Shown: piece after piece, positions 1 to 7,764 of the stretch
How the letters are laid out: each line of letters starts with the position of its first letter
How positions within the stretch are numbered: the first letter of the stretch is position 1
NCBI GenBank assembly: GCA_030841105.1
Contig: JAVEDE010000027.1
Location: 1-64,000, forward strand
DNA length: 64,000 bases
Direction: 5' to 3'
Source of the DNA: Pyrinomonadaceae bacterium
GTDB taxonomy: Bacteria > Acidobacteriota > Blastocatellia > Pyrinomonadales > Pyrinomonadaceae
The notes under the pieces: generated by a model
Told to the model about the DNA's origin: nothing
The model's input: only the letters and a program-made list of their open reading frames with translations
The model's database searches: none
Program-made: the position numbers and the translations under genes

Positions 1-1
1 A

Positions 2-52
2 GAAGAGGCGACGGCCGCGAGCAATCCCTCGGAGGGAGGAGCAGTAATTTGA
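2..52 (+). CDS. Possible C-terminal end of an upstream CDS (acyl carrier protein candidate)
   Basis: An open frame enters from the left edge and ends with TGA at 50-52, overlapping the TTG start of fabF in a TTGA arrangement. Its last residues read EEATAASNPSEGGAVI. Acyl carrier protein genes very often sit immediately before fabF, and an acidic, alanine-rich tail would fit, but only 16 codons are visible and none is diagnostic. A second frame closes at TAA 45-47, so the frame choice is uncertain. Confidence 0.3.
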   Translation, partial: EEATAASNPSEGGAVI

Positions 53-1305
53 AACGTCGCGTCGTGGTTACGGGACTCGGCCTCGTCACTCCCGTCGGTT
101 TGACAGTTGAATCCACGTGGGCTGCCCTGTTGGAAGGCCGCAGCGGCGTGGGCTATATCGAGAAGTTCGATACGACGAAGTTCCCGGTCAGGATCGCGGC
201 CGAGATCAAGGAGTTCGACCCGCTCAAGTTCATCGAGAAGAAGGAAGCGCGCAAGATGGGCGCGTTCATCCACTATGCTATCGCCGCCTCGGACGAGGCG
301 ATTTTCGACAGTGGCTTGATCGAGCGCGGGCAGAAGTTCGGCGCGGACGTGTCGGAGCGCGTCGGCACTTACATCAGCAGCGGCATCGGCGACTTCTGGG
401 CTATCGAGCGTGAGCACTCCAAACTGCTCGACGACGGCCCCGGTCGCGTCTCGCCCTTCTTCATTCCTTCGGCCATCGTCAATCTCGCCGCCGGGCAAGT
501 CTCCATCCGCTCCGGCGCGAAGGGACCGAACTCTGCGACGGCCACGGCCTGCGCCGCGGGCGCGCACGCCATCGGCGACAGTTTCAGGATCATCGAACGC
601 GGCGACGCCGACGTGATGATCTGCGGCGGCGCGGAGTCGGCCATCACGCCGATGAGCGTCGCGGGGTTCGCGGCGATGCGCGCGCTCTCGACGCGCAATG
701 ACGATCCTTCGCACGCGTCGCGCCCCTTCGAGCGCGACCGCGACGGCTTCATCATCGGCGAGGGCGCGGGGATCATGATCCTCGAAGAGTTGGAGTTCGC
801 CAAAGCGCGCGGCGCGAAAATCTACGCAGAGATCGTCGGCTACGGCGCGACGGCCGACGCCTTCCACATCACGATGCCCGACGAAACCGCCTCCGGCGCA
901 GTGCGCGTCATGCAGATGGCCTTGCGCGACGGCGGAGCGCAGCCCGAACAGGTTGACTACATCAACGCGCACGGCACTTCGACGCCCTACAACGACAAGT
1001 TCGAGACGCTCGCCATCAGGAAAACTTTCGGCGCGCACGCAGACAAACTTGCGGTCAGTTCGACGAAATCCATGACGGGGCATCTGCTCGGCGCGGCGGG
1101 CGGCATCGAGGCCGTCTTCTCCGTCCTCGCTATCACGCGCAACATGCTCCCGCCCACGATCAACTACGTCAACCCCGACCCCGAATGCGATCTCGACTAC
1201 GTGCCCAACGAAGCCCGCGAGGCGCACGTCACTTACGCGCTCTCCAACAGCTTCGGCTTCGGCGGCACGAACGCGGCGCTACTTTTTAAACGTTTCGAGG
1301 AATGA
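49..1305 (+). CDS. fabF: Beta-ketoacyl-ACP synthase II
   Basis: Condenses malonyl-ACP with acyl-ACP in the elongation step of cytosolic type II fatty acid synthesis. The 418-aa length is normal for the family. The thiolase-fold catalytic triad is visible: Cys168 in the ATACAAGAHA nucleophile elbow, His308 in NAHGTSTP, and His345 in GHLLGAAGG; the glycine-rich FGGTNA motif lies near the C-terminus. The start is TTG, supported by a strong GGAGG-type ribosome site at 31-40 and by the family's usual N-terminus (KRRVVVTGLG). It may be translationally coupled to the truncated upstream frame. Confidence 0.97.
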   Translation: MKRRVVVTGLGLVTPVGLTVESTWAALLEGRSGVGYIEKFDTTKFPVRIAAEIKEFDPLKFIEKKEARKMGAFIHYAIAASDEAIFDSGLIERGQKFGADVSERVGTYISSGIGDFWAIEREHSKLLDDGPGRVSPFFIPSAIVNLAAGQVSIRSGAKGPNSATATACAAGAHAIGDSFRIIERGDADVMICGGAESAITPMSVAGFAAMRALSTRNDDPSHASRPFERDRDGFIIGEGAGIMILEELEFAKARGAKIYAEIVGYGATADAFHITMPDETASGAVRVMQMALRDGGAQPEQVDYINAHGTSTPYNDKFETLAIRKTFGAHADKLAVSSTKSMTGHLLGAAGGIEAVFSVLAITRNMLPPTINYVNPDPECDLDYVPNEAREAHVTYALSNSFGFGGTNAALLFKRFEE

Positions 1306-1311
1306 GAAAGC

Positions 1312-1419
1312 TGTCCGTTGTCCGTCGTCAGTCGCCCGTTGTATTAGTGGCATCAATCCATGTGTCCTTAGATAAAGCGAGCAACTGACAACTGACCATA
1401 GATAACTGACAATTGGATT
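1312..1419. repeat. Degenerate heptad-repeat intergenic element (CAACTGA type)
   Basis: The left side carries 7-nt units of the type GTCCGTT/GTCAGTC and the right side the complementary orientation CAACTGA, CAACTGA, TAACTGA, CAATTGG, so the two halves can pair as an imperfect hairpin between fabF and etfB. It is one of about ten such elements in the window. No ORF is supported here. Confidence 0.6.
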
Positions 1420-2196
1420 ATGAAAATCATCGTACTCATGAAGCAGGTCGCCAACAAGGACGCGATTTTGCGGATCAACAAAAGCGAGACGTGGATCGAG
1501 GAGGGCGACCTCTCCCACGAAGTCAACGAGTCGGATGGCTATGCGCTCGAAGAGGCGTTGCGTCTGAAAGAGAAACACGGCGGCGGCGAAGTTGTCGTCT
1601 GTTCGCTTGGGCCGCAGCGCGTCAAGAGCGTGATCAAGGACGCTCTGGCACGCGGAGCCGACCGCGCGATCCACGTCGTCTCGGACGACACCGCGCAACT
1701 GGGGCCTTACGCGGCGGCGAAAGTTTTGTCCGAGGCGATCAAAGACGAGCAGGCCGATCTCGTCCTGACGGGTTTGCAATCCGACGACAACGGCTACGCG
1801 CAGACGGGCGTGATCCTCGCGGAGTTGTTGGGACTGCCTCACGCGACCATCGTGATCGAGGTTGACGCCTCAGGCGAGGGATTGCGCGTGAAGAGGGAAC
1901 TGGAGAGCGGCTGGTATCAGTGGTACGCGATGACGCGCCCCGCGCTGCTCACGATCCAGTCCGGCATCAGCCAGATTCGCTACGCGACGCTGAAGGGCAT
2001 CATGGCGGCGAAGAAGAAAGAGATCAAAGAAGTCGCACCCAACGCCGAAGCCTTGAGCGCGGCCGCGCACCAGCGCATTACGAAAGTTTACTTTCCGCAG
2101 AAGACTAAGCAGACGCAGTTTCTCGGCGACGGCGACGCCAAAGCCGGTGCAGCGCAACTCGCGGAGAAGTTACGCACCGAAGCCAGAATATTTTAA
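1420..2196 (+). CDS. etfB: Electron transfer flavoprotein, beta subunit
   Basis: Small subunit of the ETF heterodimer, which carries electrons from acyl-CoA dehydrogenases to the membrane quinone pool through ETF:quinone oxidoreductase. The 258-aa length is typical. The N-terminus (MKIIVLMKQV) and the conserved TGLQSDDNGYAQTG loop at residues 117-130, which shapes the AMP/FAD region, identify the family. Adjacent etfA lies 96 bp downstream in the same direction, the usual order. It follows fabF, but a link to fatty acid turnover is inference. Confidence 0.96.
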   Translation: MKIIVLMKQVANKDAILRINKSETWIEEGDLSHEVNESDGYALEEALRLKEKHGGGEVVVCSLGPQRVKSVIKDALARGADRAIHVVSDDTAQLGPYAAAKVLSEAIKDEQADLVLTGLQSDDNGYAQTGVILAELLGLPHATIVIEVDASGEGLRVKRELESGWYQWYAMTRPALLTIQSGISQIRYATLKGIMAAKKKEIKEVAPNAEALSAAAHQRITKVYFPQKTKQTQFLGDGDAKAGAAQLAEKLRTEARIF

Positions 2197-2292
2197 GCGG
2201 AGTCACCTCTCGGCCGTCAGCCGGCCGCTCTCGTTTTAGTTGGTGGCCGGTGATGAACCGCTGACAGCAATTGCCGACAGTTAAATTCATAT

Positions 2293-3273
2293 ATGCCAAA
2301 CGGAATCCTAGTTTTCGCAGAGCACCGTGGGGGTGCGTTCAATAAAACTTCCTTCGAGGCCGTCGCCGCCGCGCAGCAACTCGGCGCGTCGCTCGGCCAA
2401 CCCGTCTCGGCTGTCGTGCTCGGCACGGACGCCGCGCTGGCCTCTCAAGTCGCGGCCTACAAACTCGACAAGGTGGTCTCGGTCGAGCATCCGAAGCTGG
2501 CCGACTACACGCCCGACGGCTACGCCGACGCGATGGAGCGTGCCGTGCGCGCGCTCGACCCGCAGTTCGTCATCATGCCGCACACCTACCTCGTGCGCGA
2601 CTACGCGCCGAAACTGGCGGCGCGCTTCGGCAAGGATTTAATCAGCGACTGCGTGCGCGCTTCGGTCTCGGACGGCGCGGTGACATTCTCCCGGCGCATC
2701 TTTCAGGGGAAGATTGACGCCGACGTGGTGGCGAACGGCGAGCCTCCCGTGTTCGCGACGTTCCAATCGGGCGCGTACCGCGCGGATCAGGCGGAGCGCG
2801 GCGGAGAGGCGGCCGCGGTCGAGTCGCTGCCGGTCGAAGTTGGCGAAGTGAGGATGCAGCCGGAAGAGCCTTTCCAGGAGGTGAAGCAGGCCGTTGACCT
2901 GACGAAGGCCGACACCATCATCGCTATCGGCCGCGGCATCAAGGGGCAGGAGCACATCGCCCTCGCGCAACAACTGGCCGACCTGCTCGGCGGCGAGATC
3001 GCGGCCTCGCGCCCCATCTGCGACGCCGGGTGGCTGCCCATTGACCGACAGATCGGTTCTTCCGGTCAGACCGTCACGCCCAAACTCTACATCGCGCTCG
3101 GCATCTCCGGCGCGATTCAGCACCTCGTCGGCATGAAGAACGCGAGCACCATCGTCGCCGTCAACAAAGACCCGGAAGCGCCCATCTTCGACATCGCTGA
3201 CTACGGCATCGTCGGCGACCTCTTCGAGGTGATCCCGGTGCTGACCGAAGAGATTAAAAAACTCAAAGGCTGA
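2293..3273 (+). CDS. etfA: Electron transfer flavoprotein, alpha subunit
   Basis: FAD-binding large subunit of ETF. The 326 aa comprise an N-terminal ETF domain (about 1-190) starting MPNGILVFAEHRGGAF, and a C-terminal FAD domain (about 200-326) with GRGIKGQE at 213-220, GSSGQTV at 255-261 and ALGISGAIQH at 268-277, the family signature. NKDPEAPIFDIADYG follows, as expected. The gene pairs with etfB and ends just before a good intrinsic terminator. Confidence 0.97.
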   Translation: MPNGILVFAEHRGGAFNKTSFEAVAAAQQLGASLGQPVSAVVLGTDAALASQVAAYKLDKVVSVEHPKLADYTPDGYADAMERAVRALDPQFVIMPHTYLVRDYAPKLAARFGKDLISDCVRASVSDGAVTFSRRIFQGKIDADVVANGEPPVFATFQSGAYRADQAERGGEAAAVESLPVEVGEVRMQPEEPFQEVKQAVDLTKADTIIAIGRGIKGQEHIALAQQLADLLGGEIAASRPICDAGWLPIDRQIGSSGQTVTPKLYIALGISGAIQHLVGMKNASTIVAVNKDPEAPIFDIADYGIVGDLFEVIPVLTEEIKKLKG

Positions 3274-3318
3274 CGGCGCGACGCGAAGTTAACGCCGGAG
3301 ACGGCACGGTCAATTTTC

Positions 3319-3357
3319 AGGGGCGGCGCTTTCATCAAGCGTCGCCCCTGACTTTTT
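3319..3357 (+). terminator. Intrinsic terminator after etfA
   Basis: A 13-bp stem (3319-3331 with 3337-3349, one G-U pair) closes a 5-nt loop and is followed by TTTTT at 3353-3357. It lies between the convergent etfA and Sco genes. The T-run is only on the etfA side, so it should act mainly on plus-strand transcripts. Confidence 0.85.
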
Positions 3358-4274
3358 CAAGAAGGTTGACGTGCGCCGTTGAGTGCGCGCAGGTCGTTTA
3401 AAACTTCGGCGGGCTTCCACTCGTTACCACGGTACAGTTTGTAAAGTTTGCCGTCCGGCGCGATGACCGCCGTGCGTAGTGAGTGGTCAATCTGCGCGCC
3501 CGCCTGCTTGTAGAGCAGGCCGAAAAAATTAGCCACGCGCTGAATCTCTTCCGGCTTGCCCGTCGCGAATTGCCAACGCTCAAATTTCTCGCCCTGATAG
3601 TTTTCCGTGTGCGCCGCGCCGTAGCTGCGCAAGACCTGCGGGGTGTCATAAGCCGGGTCGAGCGTGACACTCAGCAGGCGCGCGCCGTCGCGCAGTTCCG
3701 ACGACTTGTCCAACTCGCGGTTAAGCTCCGCGAAGTTGTTGCTCATCAAGGTGCAGTAATCAGGCAGGGGGCAGCGCGTGTAGATGAAGGTTAAGACGAG
3801 CGCGCGCCCGCGATACTGTCGCAAGTTGAATTGCTTGCCGTCCTGATTGACGAGCGTCGCGTCGGGGACAGTCGCGCCGATGTCGGGTTCGGTCGGACTC
3901 TTTCCGGCGGGCATCTTCGACGCGGCCGACGCGGGAATAGACTGCGTGATGATCGGGTTCTCCAGACGCGTCCGCTCGGCGTCCACCACGAGCGTCGCCT
4001 GTATGTCGTCGCCCTCATGCATCACGTCGAAGGCCGAGTCTTCACGTAGCGTGAAGGGCATCGTCATCGCATCCATGTAACCCGGTATTTCTTGGTGCTG
4101 GATGATGACCTGTTGCTGCGCCTTGTTGAAAGAGACGATCTTGCCTTTCAACTCGTATCGCTGCGCTCGACTCTCATCCGGCGGAGGCGTGCATCCGGCC
4201 AGGAGCACGCACGCGGTCGCGACCAGAGTGAGCATCAACTTACGCCTGCTATCAACGGTTGTCTTATGCTTCAT
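3357..4274 (-). CDS. CusF-like copper-binding domain fused to SCO1/SenC thioredoxin-fold lipoprotein
   Basis: Predicted periplasmic copper chaperone acting in Cu(A) insertion into cytochrome oxidase or in periplasmic copper handling. The 305 aa begin with a lipoprotein signal (LLAGC, Cys28). Residues about 40-110 resemble the CusF/YdeI copper domain with the methionine motif GYMDAMTMPF (Met67, Met70, Met72). Residues about 130-305 are the SCO1/SenC domain, with metal-site Cys168 and Cys174 and His264 in QIDHS. The cysteines are spaced C-x5-C instead of the classical C-x3-C. No oxidase genes are adjacent; the gene is convergent with etfA. Confidence 0.9.
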   Translation of the reverse strand: MKHKTTVDSRRKLMLTLVATACVLLAGCTPPPDESRAQRYELKGKIVSFNKAQQQVIIQHQEIPGYMDAMTMPFTLREDSAFDVMHEGDDIQATLVVDAERTRLENPIITQSIPASAASKMPAGKSPTEPDIGATVPDATLVNQDGKQFNLRQYRGRALVLTFIYTRCPLPDYCTLMSNNFAELNRELDKSSELRDGARLLSVTLDPAYDTPQVLRSYGAAHTENYQGEKFERWQFATGKPEEIQRVANFFGLLYKQAGAQIDHSLRTAVIAPDGKLYKLYRGNEWKPAEVLNDLRALNGARQPS

Positions 4275-4485
4275 AACTCATGCTGTGGCAGATAACATCA
4301 AAATACAATCCTCGTGTAACATGTCTCTTGTATAACACGCTTCAAATTAGTCTTCCATCCACCGCGTGCCGGGGGAGAAATGCAGTGACAATTTTCACCG
4401 ACCGCCGCCGGCCGCAACTCCCCAAAGGCCATAATTATTATTGTTTTCACGCAAAAATGAGAGTAGGATGCTTCGTGACAGGGAC
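4275..4485. other. Noncoding gap upstream of the Sco gene
   Basis: This AT-richer stretch should contain the minus-strand promoter of the Sco lipoprotein. I could not assign -35/-10 boxes with confidence. A plus-strand open frame across 4280-4600 has low-complexity composition and no recognisable start signal or domain, so I do not call it. Confidence 0.4.
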
Positions 4486-4552
4486 AAAAAAGGCTAACTT
4501 GTTGCGGCGCGGACGCGAGTTTATAGGTCTTTTGCGCACAACAAAGTTAGCC
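4486..4552 (-). terminator. Minus-strand intrinsic terminator / structured 3' region
   Basis: Arms 4492-4504 (GGCTAACTTGTTG) and 4539-4552 (CAACAAAGTTAGCC) pair over 13 bp with one bulge; an inner GCGC/GCGC pairing shortens the loop. On the minus strand the hairpin is followed by six U residues (A-run at 4486-4491). The orientation suits termination of the small secreted-peptide gene ending at 4699, leaving a 3' untranslated region of about 150 nt. Confidence 0.6.
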
Positions 4553-4597
4553 CCGCCGAGAAGCGCGGTCACGGGAGCGCGTGAGTTAGGGGAAGGG

Positions 4598-4640
4598 TAG
4601 CCAGTCTCGAAGTCCAAAACGTCTCGTGTGACTGGCCTAG
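4598..4640. repeat. Inverted repeat in the 3' region of the peptide gene
   Basis: TAGCCAGTC at 4598-4606 and GACTGGCCTA at 4630-4639 form a 9-bp stem with one bulged base. It lies between the peptide-gene stop and the terminator hairpin and could be a folded part of the transcript. No coding potential is evident. Confidence 0.4.
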
Positions 4641-4698
4641 ATCTCTAATCGTCGGAGCGAGAAAGGGCGACTCTTGGGGTAGCCGGTTTCCTTTTGAG

Positions 4699-4935
4699 TT
4701 AAAGCAAATTCATTTGTAAAAATAACAGAGTCGCTTCATATAACTCATCAAAGTAGCTGGACTCCTCACCAGTTCCCGCGATGTCTAACTCCGGCGTCGC
4801 CTGTGACGTCACCAAAACAGCAGTGGGTTGGGGGGGCTTGTGGCCGGTGCCGATCCAGCCTTCCTCGCCGAGCGCAAATGTTGAGAAGGCTGCTGTTAAC
4901 AGAGCGGTGGCGCAAATTCGACGTACAGTTCGCAT
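4699..4935 (-). CDS. Small secreted peptide precursor of unknown function
   Basis: The 78-aa product has a clear Sec signal: basic MRTVRR, a hydrophobic stretch at about residues 8-21, and a likely cleavage after ALG at 21-23. The mature part is about 55 aa, acidic, with WIGTGHKPPQPTAV and AGTGEES segments and an amphipathic, leucine-rich C-terminus. A strong ribosome site (AGGAG, about 6 nt before ATG) on the minus strand supports it as a real gene. It is transcribed divergently from the TPR-AAA+ regulator 145 bp away. I recognise no family. A role as a secreted signal or regulated envelope peptide is inference from context. Confidence 0.7.
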   Translation of the reverse strand: MRTVRRICATALLTAAFSTFALGEEGWIGTGHKPPQPTAVLVTSQATPELDIAGTGEESSYFDELYEATLLFLQMNLL

Positions 4936-5035
4936 GGATATTCTCCTGAAATTTGAAGTTGCCCGCGTTTATGACGTTGGGGCTAGTCTGGTAAATTCGA
5001 GGGCGCATCATATCACCTTCGGGTAAAAAATTCGC

Positions 5036-5050
5036 GTTTCTGCAAGAAAC
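5036..5050. promoter_or_regulatory. Palindromic operator candidate in the divergent peptide/regulator promoter region
   Basis: GTTTCT-GCA-AGAAAC is a perfect 6-3-6 inverted repeat in the 145-bp gap between the secreted-peptide gene and the TPR-AAA+ regulator, 30 bp before the regulator start. A dimeric helix-turn-helix protein could bind it; autoregulation is inference. Confidence 0.4.
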
Positions 5051-5080
5051 CTTGCTAAGGAGTGTAAGACCAAACCTCAC

Positions 5081-7381
5081 ATGAACTTAACCACCACGCT
5101 GCTTCACCAAATTGACGAAATCGGACGCACTCCCGAATCCCAAGCTCAACTGCGTTGCGCCCTGGCGCAGGAATTAGATAAGGCCGGCAGCTACGAAACC
5201 GCGCGACAGGCGTTAGGCGCATTGTGGCAGGGAATAGGTGTGCGCCCCGCTCTGGAAGATTTTGAACCGCGCACTCAGGCCGTGGTTTTGTTGCGCGTGG
5301 GGGCACTGAGCGGGTGGTTGGGCAGCGCGCATCAGGTGGCCGGGGCGCAGGACGCCGCGAAAGATTTAATCAGCGAAAGCATGTCGCTTTTTAGTGCGCT
5401 CGGCGAGAGCGGCAGGGCGACGGAGGCGGAGATCGAGTTGGCGTGGTGCTACTGGCGCGAAGGTTGTTACGACGAAGCGCGCGTCACGCTCCGGCACGCG
5501 TTGGACGGTCTGCCGGATGCCGAGCTTGAGTTAAAAGGCATCGCACAGGTGAGGCTGGCCGAAGTCGAACGGTCGGCCGCGCGCCACAGAGAGGCGCTCA
5601 CGATCCTGCTCGACGCCGCCGCGCTCATCAAGGACTGCGAAAGCCACGCGCTGAAAGGCAAATTTCACAGCACGCTGGCCGGGACTTGGGAATCGCTCGG
5701 CGTCGCGGAGAAGCGACCCGATTACATTGATAACGCCTTGATCGAACTGACGGCGGCGAGTTTCCATCTGGAACAGGCGGGACACACGCATTACCTCGCG
5801 AGCGTCGAAAACAATCTCGGCTTCTCCCTCTTCCGCGCCGGGCGTTTCGACGAAGCCTACGACCATCTCGAACACGCGCGCAGACTCTTCGTCCGCCTGA
5901 AGGACGGCGTGCGCGCCGCGCAGGTTGACGAAACGCGCGCGCGCGCCCTGCTCGCGCAGGGTTGTAACGCAGAGGCCGAGCGGATCGTCCGCGCCGCCGT
6001 CAAGGCGTTGGAGCGCGGCGACGAGCAAGCCCTGCTGGCAGAGGCTTTGATCACGCACGGCATCGCCCTTACGCGACTAGCAAAACGCACGCCTGCGCGC
6101 GAAGCGTTCCAGCGGGCGGTCGCCATCAGCGAGCAACTCAACGACCGTGAAGGCGCGGGCGTCGCCCTGCTCACCATCTTTGAGGAACTGGCGCAAGATT
6201 GCGCGCTGGAAGAGTTGCAGGCACTCTACGTGCGCGCCGACGAATTGCTTTCACAGACACAGCAACCGGAACTGCTCTCGCGTCTGCGCGTCTGCGCCCG
6301 CCGCCTGATCATGCCGCCGGTGTTGGCCGAGAAGCCGGTCGAGTTCAGCGCTCTTAAGTTCGTCCACAACTCGGAAAAGACGGCGAGCTTGTTGCAGGAG
6401 GCGAACGCCGTCGCGCATGGTCAAGGCTCGGTGCTGCTGAGCGGCGAGACGGGGACGGGCAAGGACGTGCTGGCGCGTCTGATTCACGAATGGAGCGGCC
6501 GTGGCGGTCGTTTCGTCGCGCTCAACTGCGCGGCGCTCTGCGACACGCTCGTCGAGTCGCAACTGTTCGGCCACAAGAAGGGAAGTTTCACCGACGCGGC
6601 GGAAGATTACGCGGGCACGGCGCTCGAAGCCGAGGGCGGCACGCTCTTCCTCGACGAGATCGGCGAACTGAGCCTCGCCCATCAAGCCAAACTGCTGCGG
6701 TTGATTGACCACGGGGAGATCTACCCCATCGGGAGCGCGTTGCCGGTGCGCGTCAACGTGCGGATCATCGCAGCCACCAACCATGACTTGCGACAGCGCG
6801 TGAGTCGCGGCCTGTTTCGCGCCGACCTCTTCTACCGCCTGAACACGTTTCATCTAGAACTCCCACCGCTCAGGGAGAGACCCGAAGACATCCCCGCGCT
6901 CGCCGAGCATTTCATCGCGGAGGCACGGAAGCGTTATCACAAGCAACTCAACTTCACGCCCGAAAGTCTGGCGGCGATGAGCCGCCTGCCACTGCGCGGC
7001 AACGCCCGCGAGTTGCGCATACTGATCGAGCGAACTTTCATCACGACCCCGGAAGAGACTGTCATCACGGCGGCGGCCGTGGAGACGGTCGCGCACAGGC
7101 AGACCAACAAGTCTAATTTCGCCGCGGCGTGGTCGGGCTGTTCACTCGAAGAAGAGGTGCGCGCCTACGAACGCAACTTGATCCGGCTCGCCCTCGACAG
7201 CGCGGGCGGGAGCATCACGCGCGCCGCACGCCTGCTCAACGTCACGCATCAGGGTCTCGCGTACATCGTCAACGGGCGGCACAATGATCTACTCGCCCTG
7301 CGCAAGCCGACCCGCACGCGGCGGGTCAGTCTGATGCGCCCCGAAAACAAAGTGAAATCTCGACAAGGGGCGAGCCGTTGA
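5081..7381 (+). CDS. TPR-AAA+ transcriptional regulator (sigma-54-activator-like, degenerate GAFTGA loop)
   Basis: The 766-aa predicted cytoplasmic regulator has an N-terminal array of TPR-like helical repeats (about 1-405), a central AAA+ domain of the NtrC class (about 415-655) and a C-terminal Fis-type helix-turn-helix (about 695-745). Walker A is GETGTGKD at 455-462, Walker B is Asp525-Glu526 in FLDEIGE, and RADLFYRL supplies the arginine-finger region. The loop that normally reads GAFTGA and contacts sigma-54 reads GSFTDA at 501-506, so sigma-54 dependence is doubtful. It has no receiver, PAS or GAF sensor; the TPR region is the likely input domain. Its neighbour is a divergent secreted-peptide gene. 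Confidence 0.9.
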   Translation: MNLTTTLLHQIDEIGRTPESQAQLRCALAQELDKAGSYETARQALGALWQGIGVRPALEDFEPRTQAVVLLRVGALSGWLGSAHQVAGAQDAAKDLISESMSLFSALGESGRATEAEIELAWCYWREGCYDEARVTLRHALDGLPDAELELKGIAQVRLAEVERSAARHREALTILLDAAALIKDCESHALKGKFHSTLAGTWESLGVAEKRPDYIDNALIELTAASFHLEQAGHTHYLASVENNLGFSLFRAGRFDEAYDHLEHARRLFVRLKDGVRAAQVDETRARALLAQGCNAEAERIVRAAVKALERGDEQALLAEALITHGIALTRLAKRTPAREAFQRAVAISEQLNDREGAGVALLTIFEELAQDCALEELQALYVRADELLSQTQQPELLSRLRVCARRLIMPPVLAEKPVEFSALKFVHNSEKTASLLQEANAVAHGQGSVLLSGETGTGKDVLARLIHEWSGRGGRFVALNCAALCDTLVESQLFGHKKGSFTDAAEDYAGTALEAEGGTLFLDEIGELSLAHQAKLLRLIDHGEIYPIGSALPVRVNVRIIAATNHDLRQRVSRGLFRADLFYRLNTFHLELPPLRERPEDIPALAEHFIAEARKRYHKQLNFTPESLAAMSRLPLRGNARELRILIERTFITTPEETVITAAAVETVAHRQTNKSNFAAAWSGCSLEEEVRAYERNLIRLALDSAGGSITRAARLLNVTHQGLAYIVNGRHNDLLALRKPTRTRRVSLMRPENKVKSRQGASR

Positions 7382-7399
7382 TTCAACGTGGCGGCTCGC
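7370..7399. repeat. Stem-loop at the 3' end of the TPR-AAA+ gene
   Basis: GCGAGCCG (7370-7377) pairs perfectly with CGGCTCGC (7392-7399) across a 14-nt loop containing the stop codon. It is followed by GCTTTCCC, a poor U-tract, so it is at best a weak terminator. Confidence 0.4.
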
Positions 7400-7764
7400 G
7401 CTTTCCCTGAAATTTCCTGCGTGCGAATCGGTACGCACCGCAAGGTATCTTTCAAATAAAGTTAAACGCCTTCCTGTCCGTCGTTACACGGCGAGTGCGC
7501 CCGCGCGCCGTGTAAATTATTACCACCTCGAAATATCCGCCTCGAACGCTCCTGCCCGCATCTCGCCCGAACGCGGCTGCAACGCTGCGTGACATCACTG
7601 TAAATCGCAAATTAAATCGGCCGACAGGTTTTCTCGGATGAGCGGTTTGAACCGGGGAACGATTGTTGCTGCGCGTGCAACCGAGGCGGGTTCCGGTCTT
7701 CATCTGACGCGACTCGCATACTCTTCTTACCAACCTCACCCAGGGAGAAGGAAGGTGCTCTAAT
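7400..7764. other. Noncoding gap with a 10-bp inverted repeat
   Basis: No convincing gene occurs here; a minus-strand open frame at 7452-7739 lacks a start signal and domain similarity. TTACACGGCG (7484-7493) and CGCCGTGTAA (7506-7515) form a perfect 10-bp inverted repeat with a 12-nt spacer, a possible operator or hairpin. A purine-rich ribosome site (GAGAAGGAAGG, about 7745-7755) precedes the next gene. Confidence 0.45.

Noticed and set aside
4280..4600. Open frame of 106 codons upstream of the Sco gene
   Set aside because: No ribosome site, no recognisable domain, and it runs across the terminator hairpin.
7452..7739. Minus-strand open frame in the gap before the receiver gene
   Set aside because: Composition is Arg-rich with no start signal or family resemblance, and the gap holds an inverted repeat.
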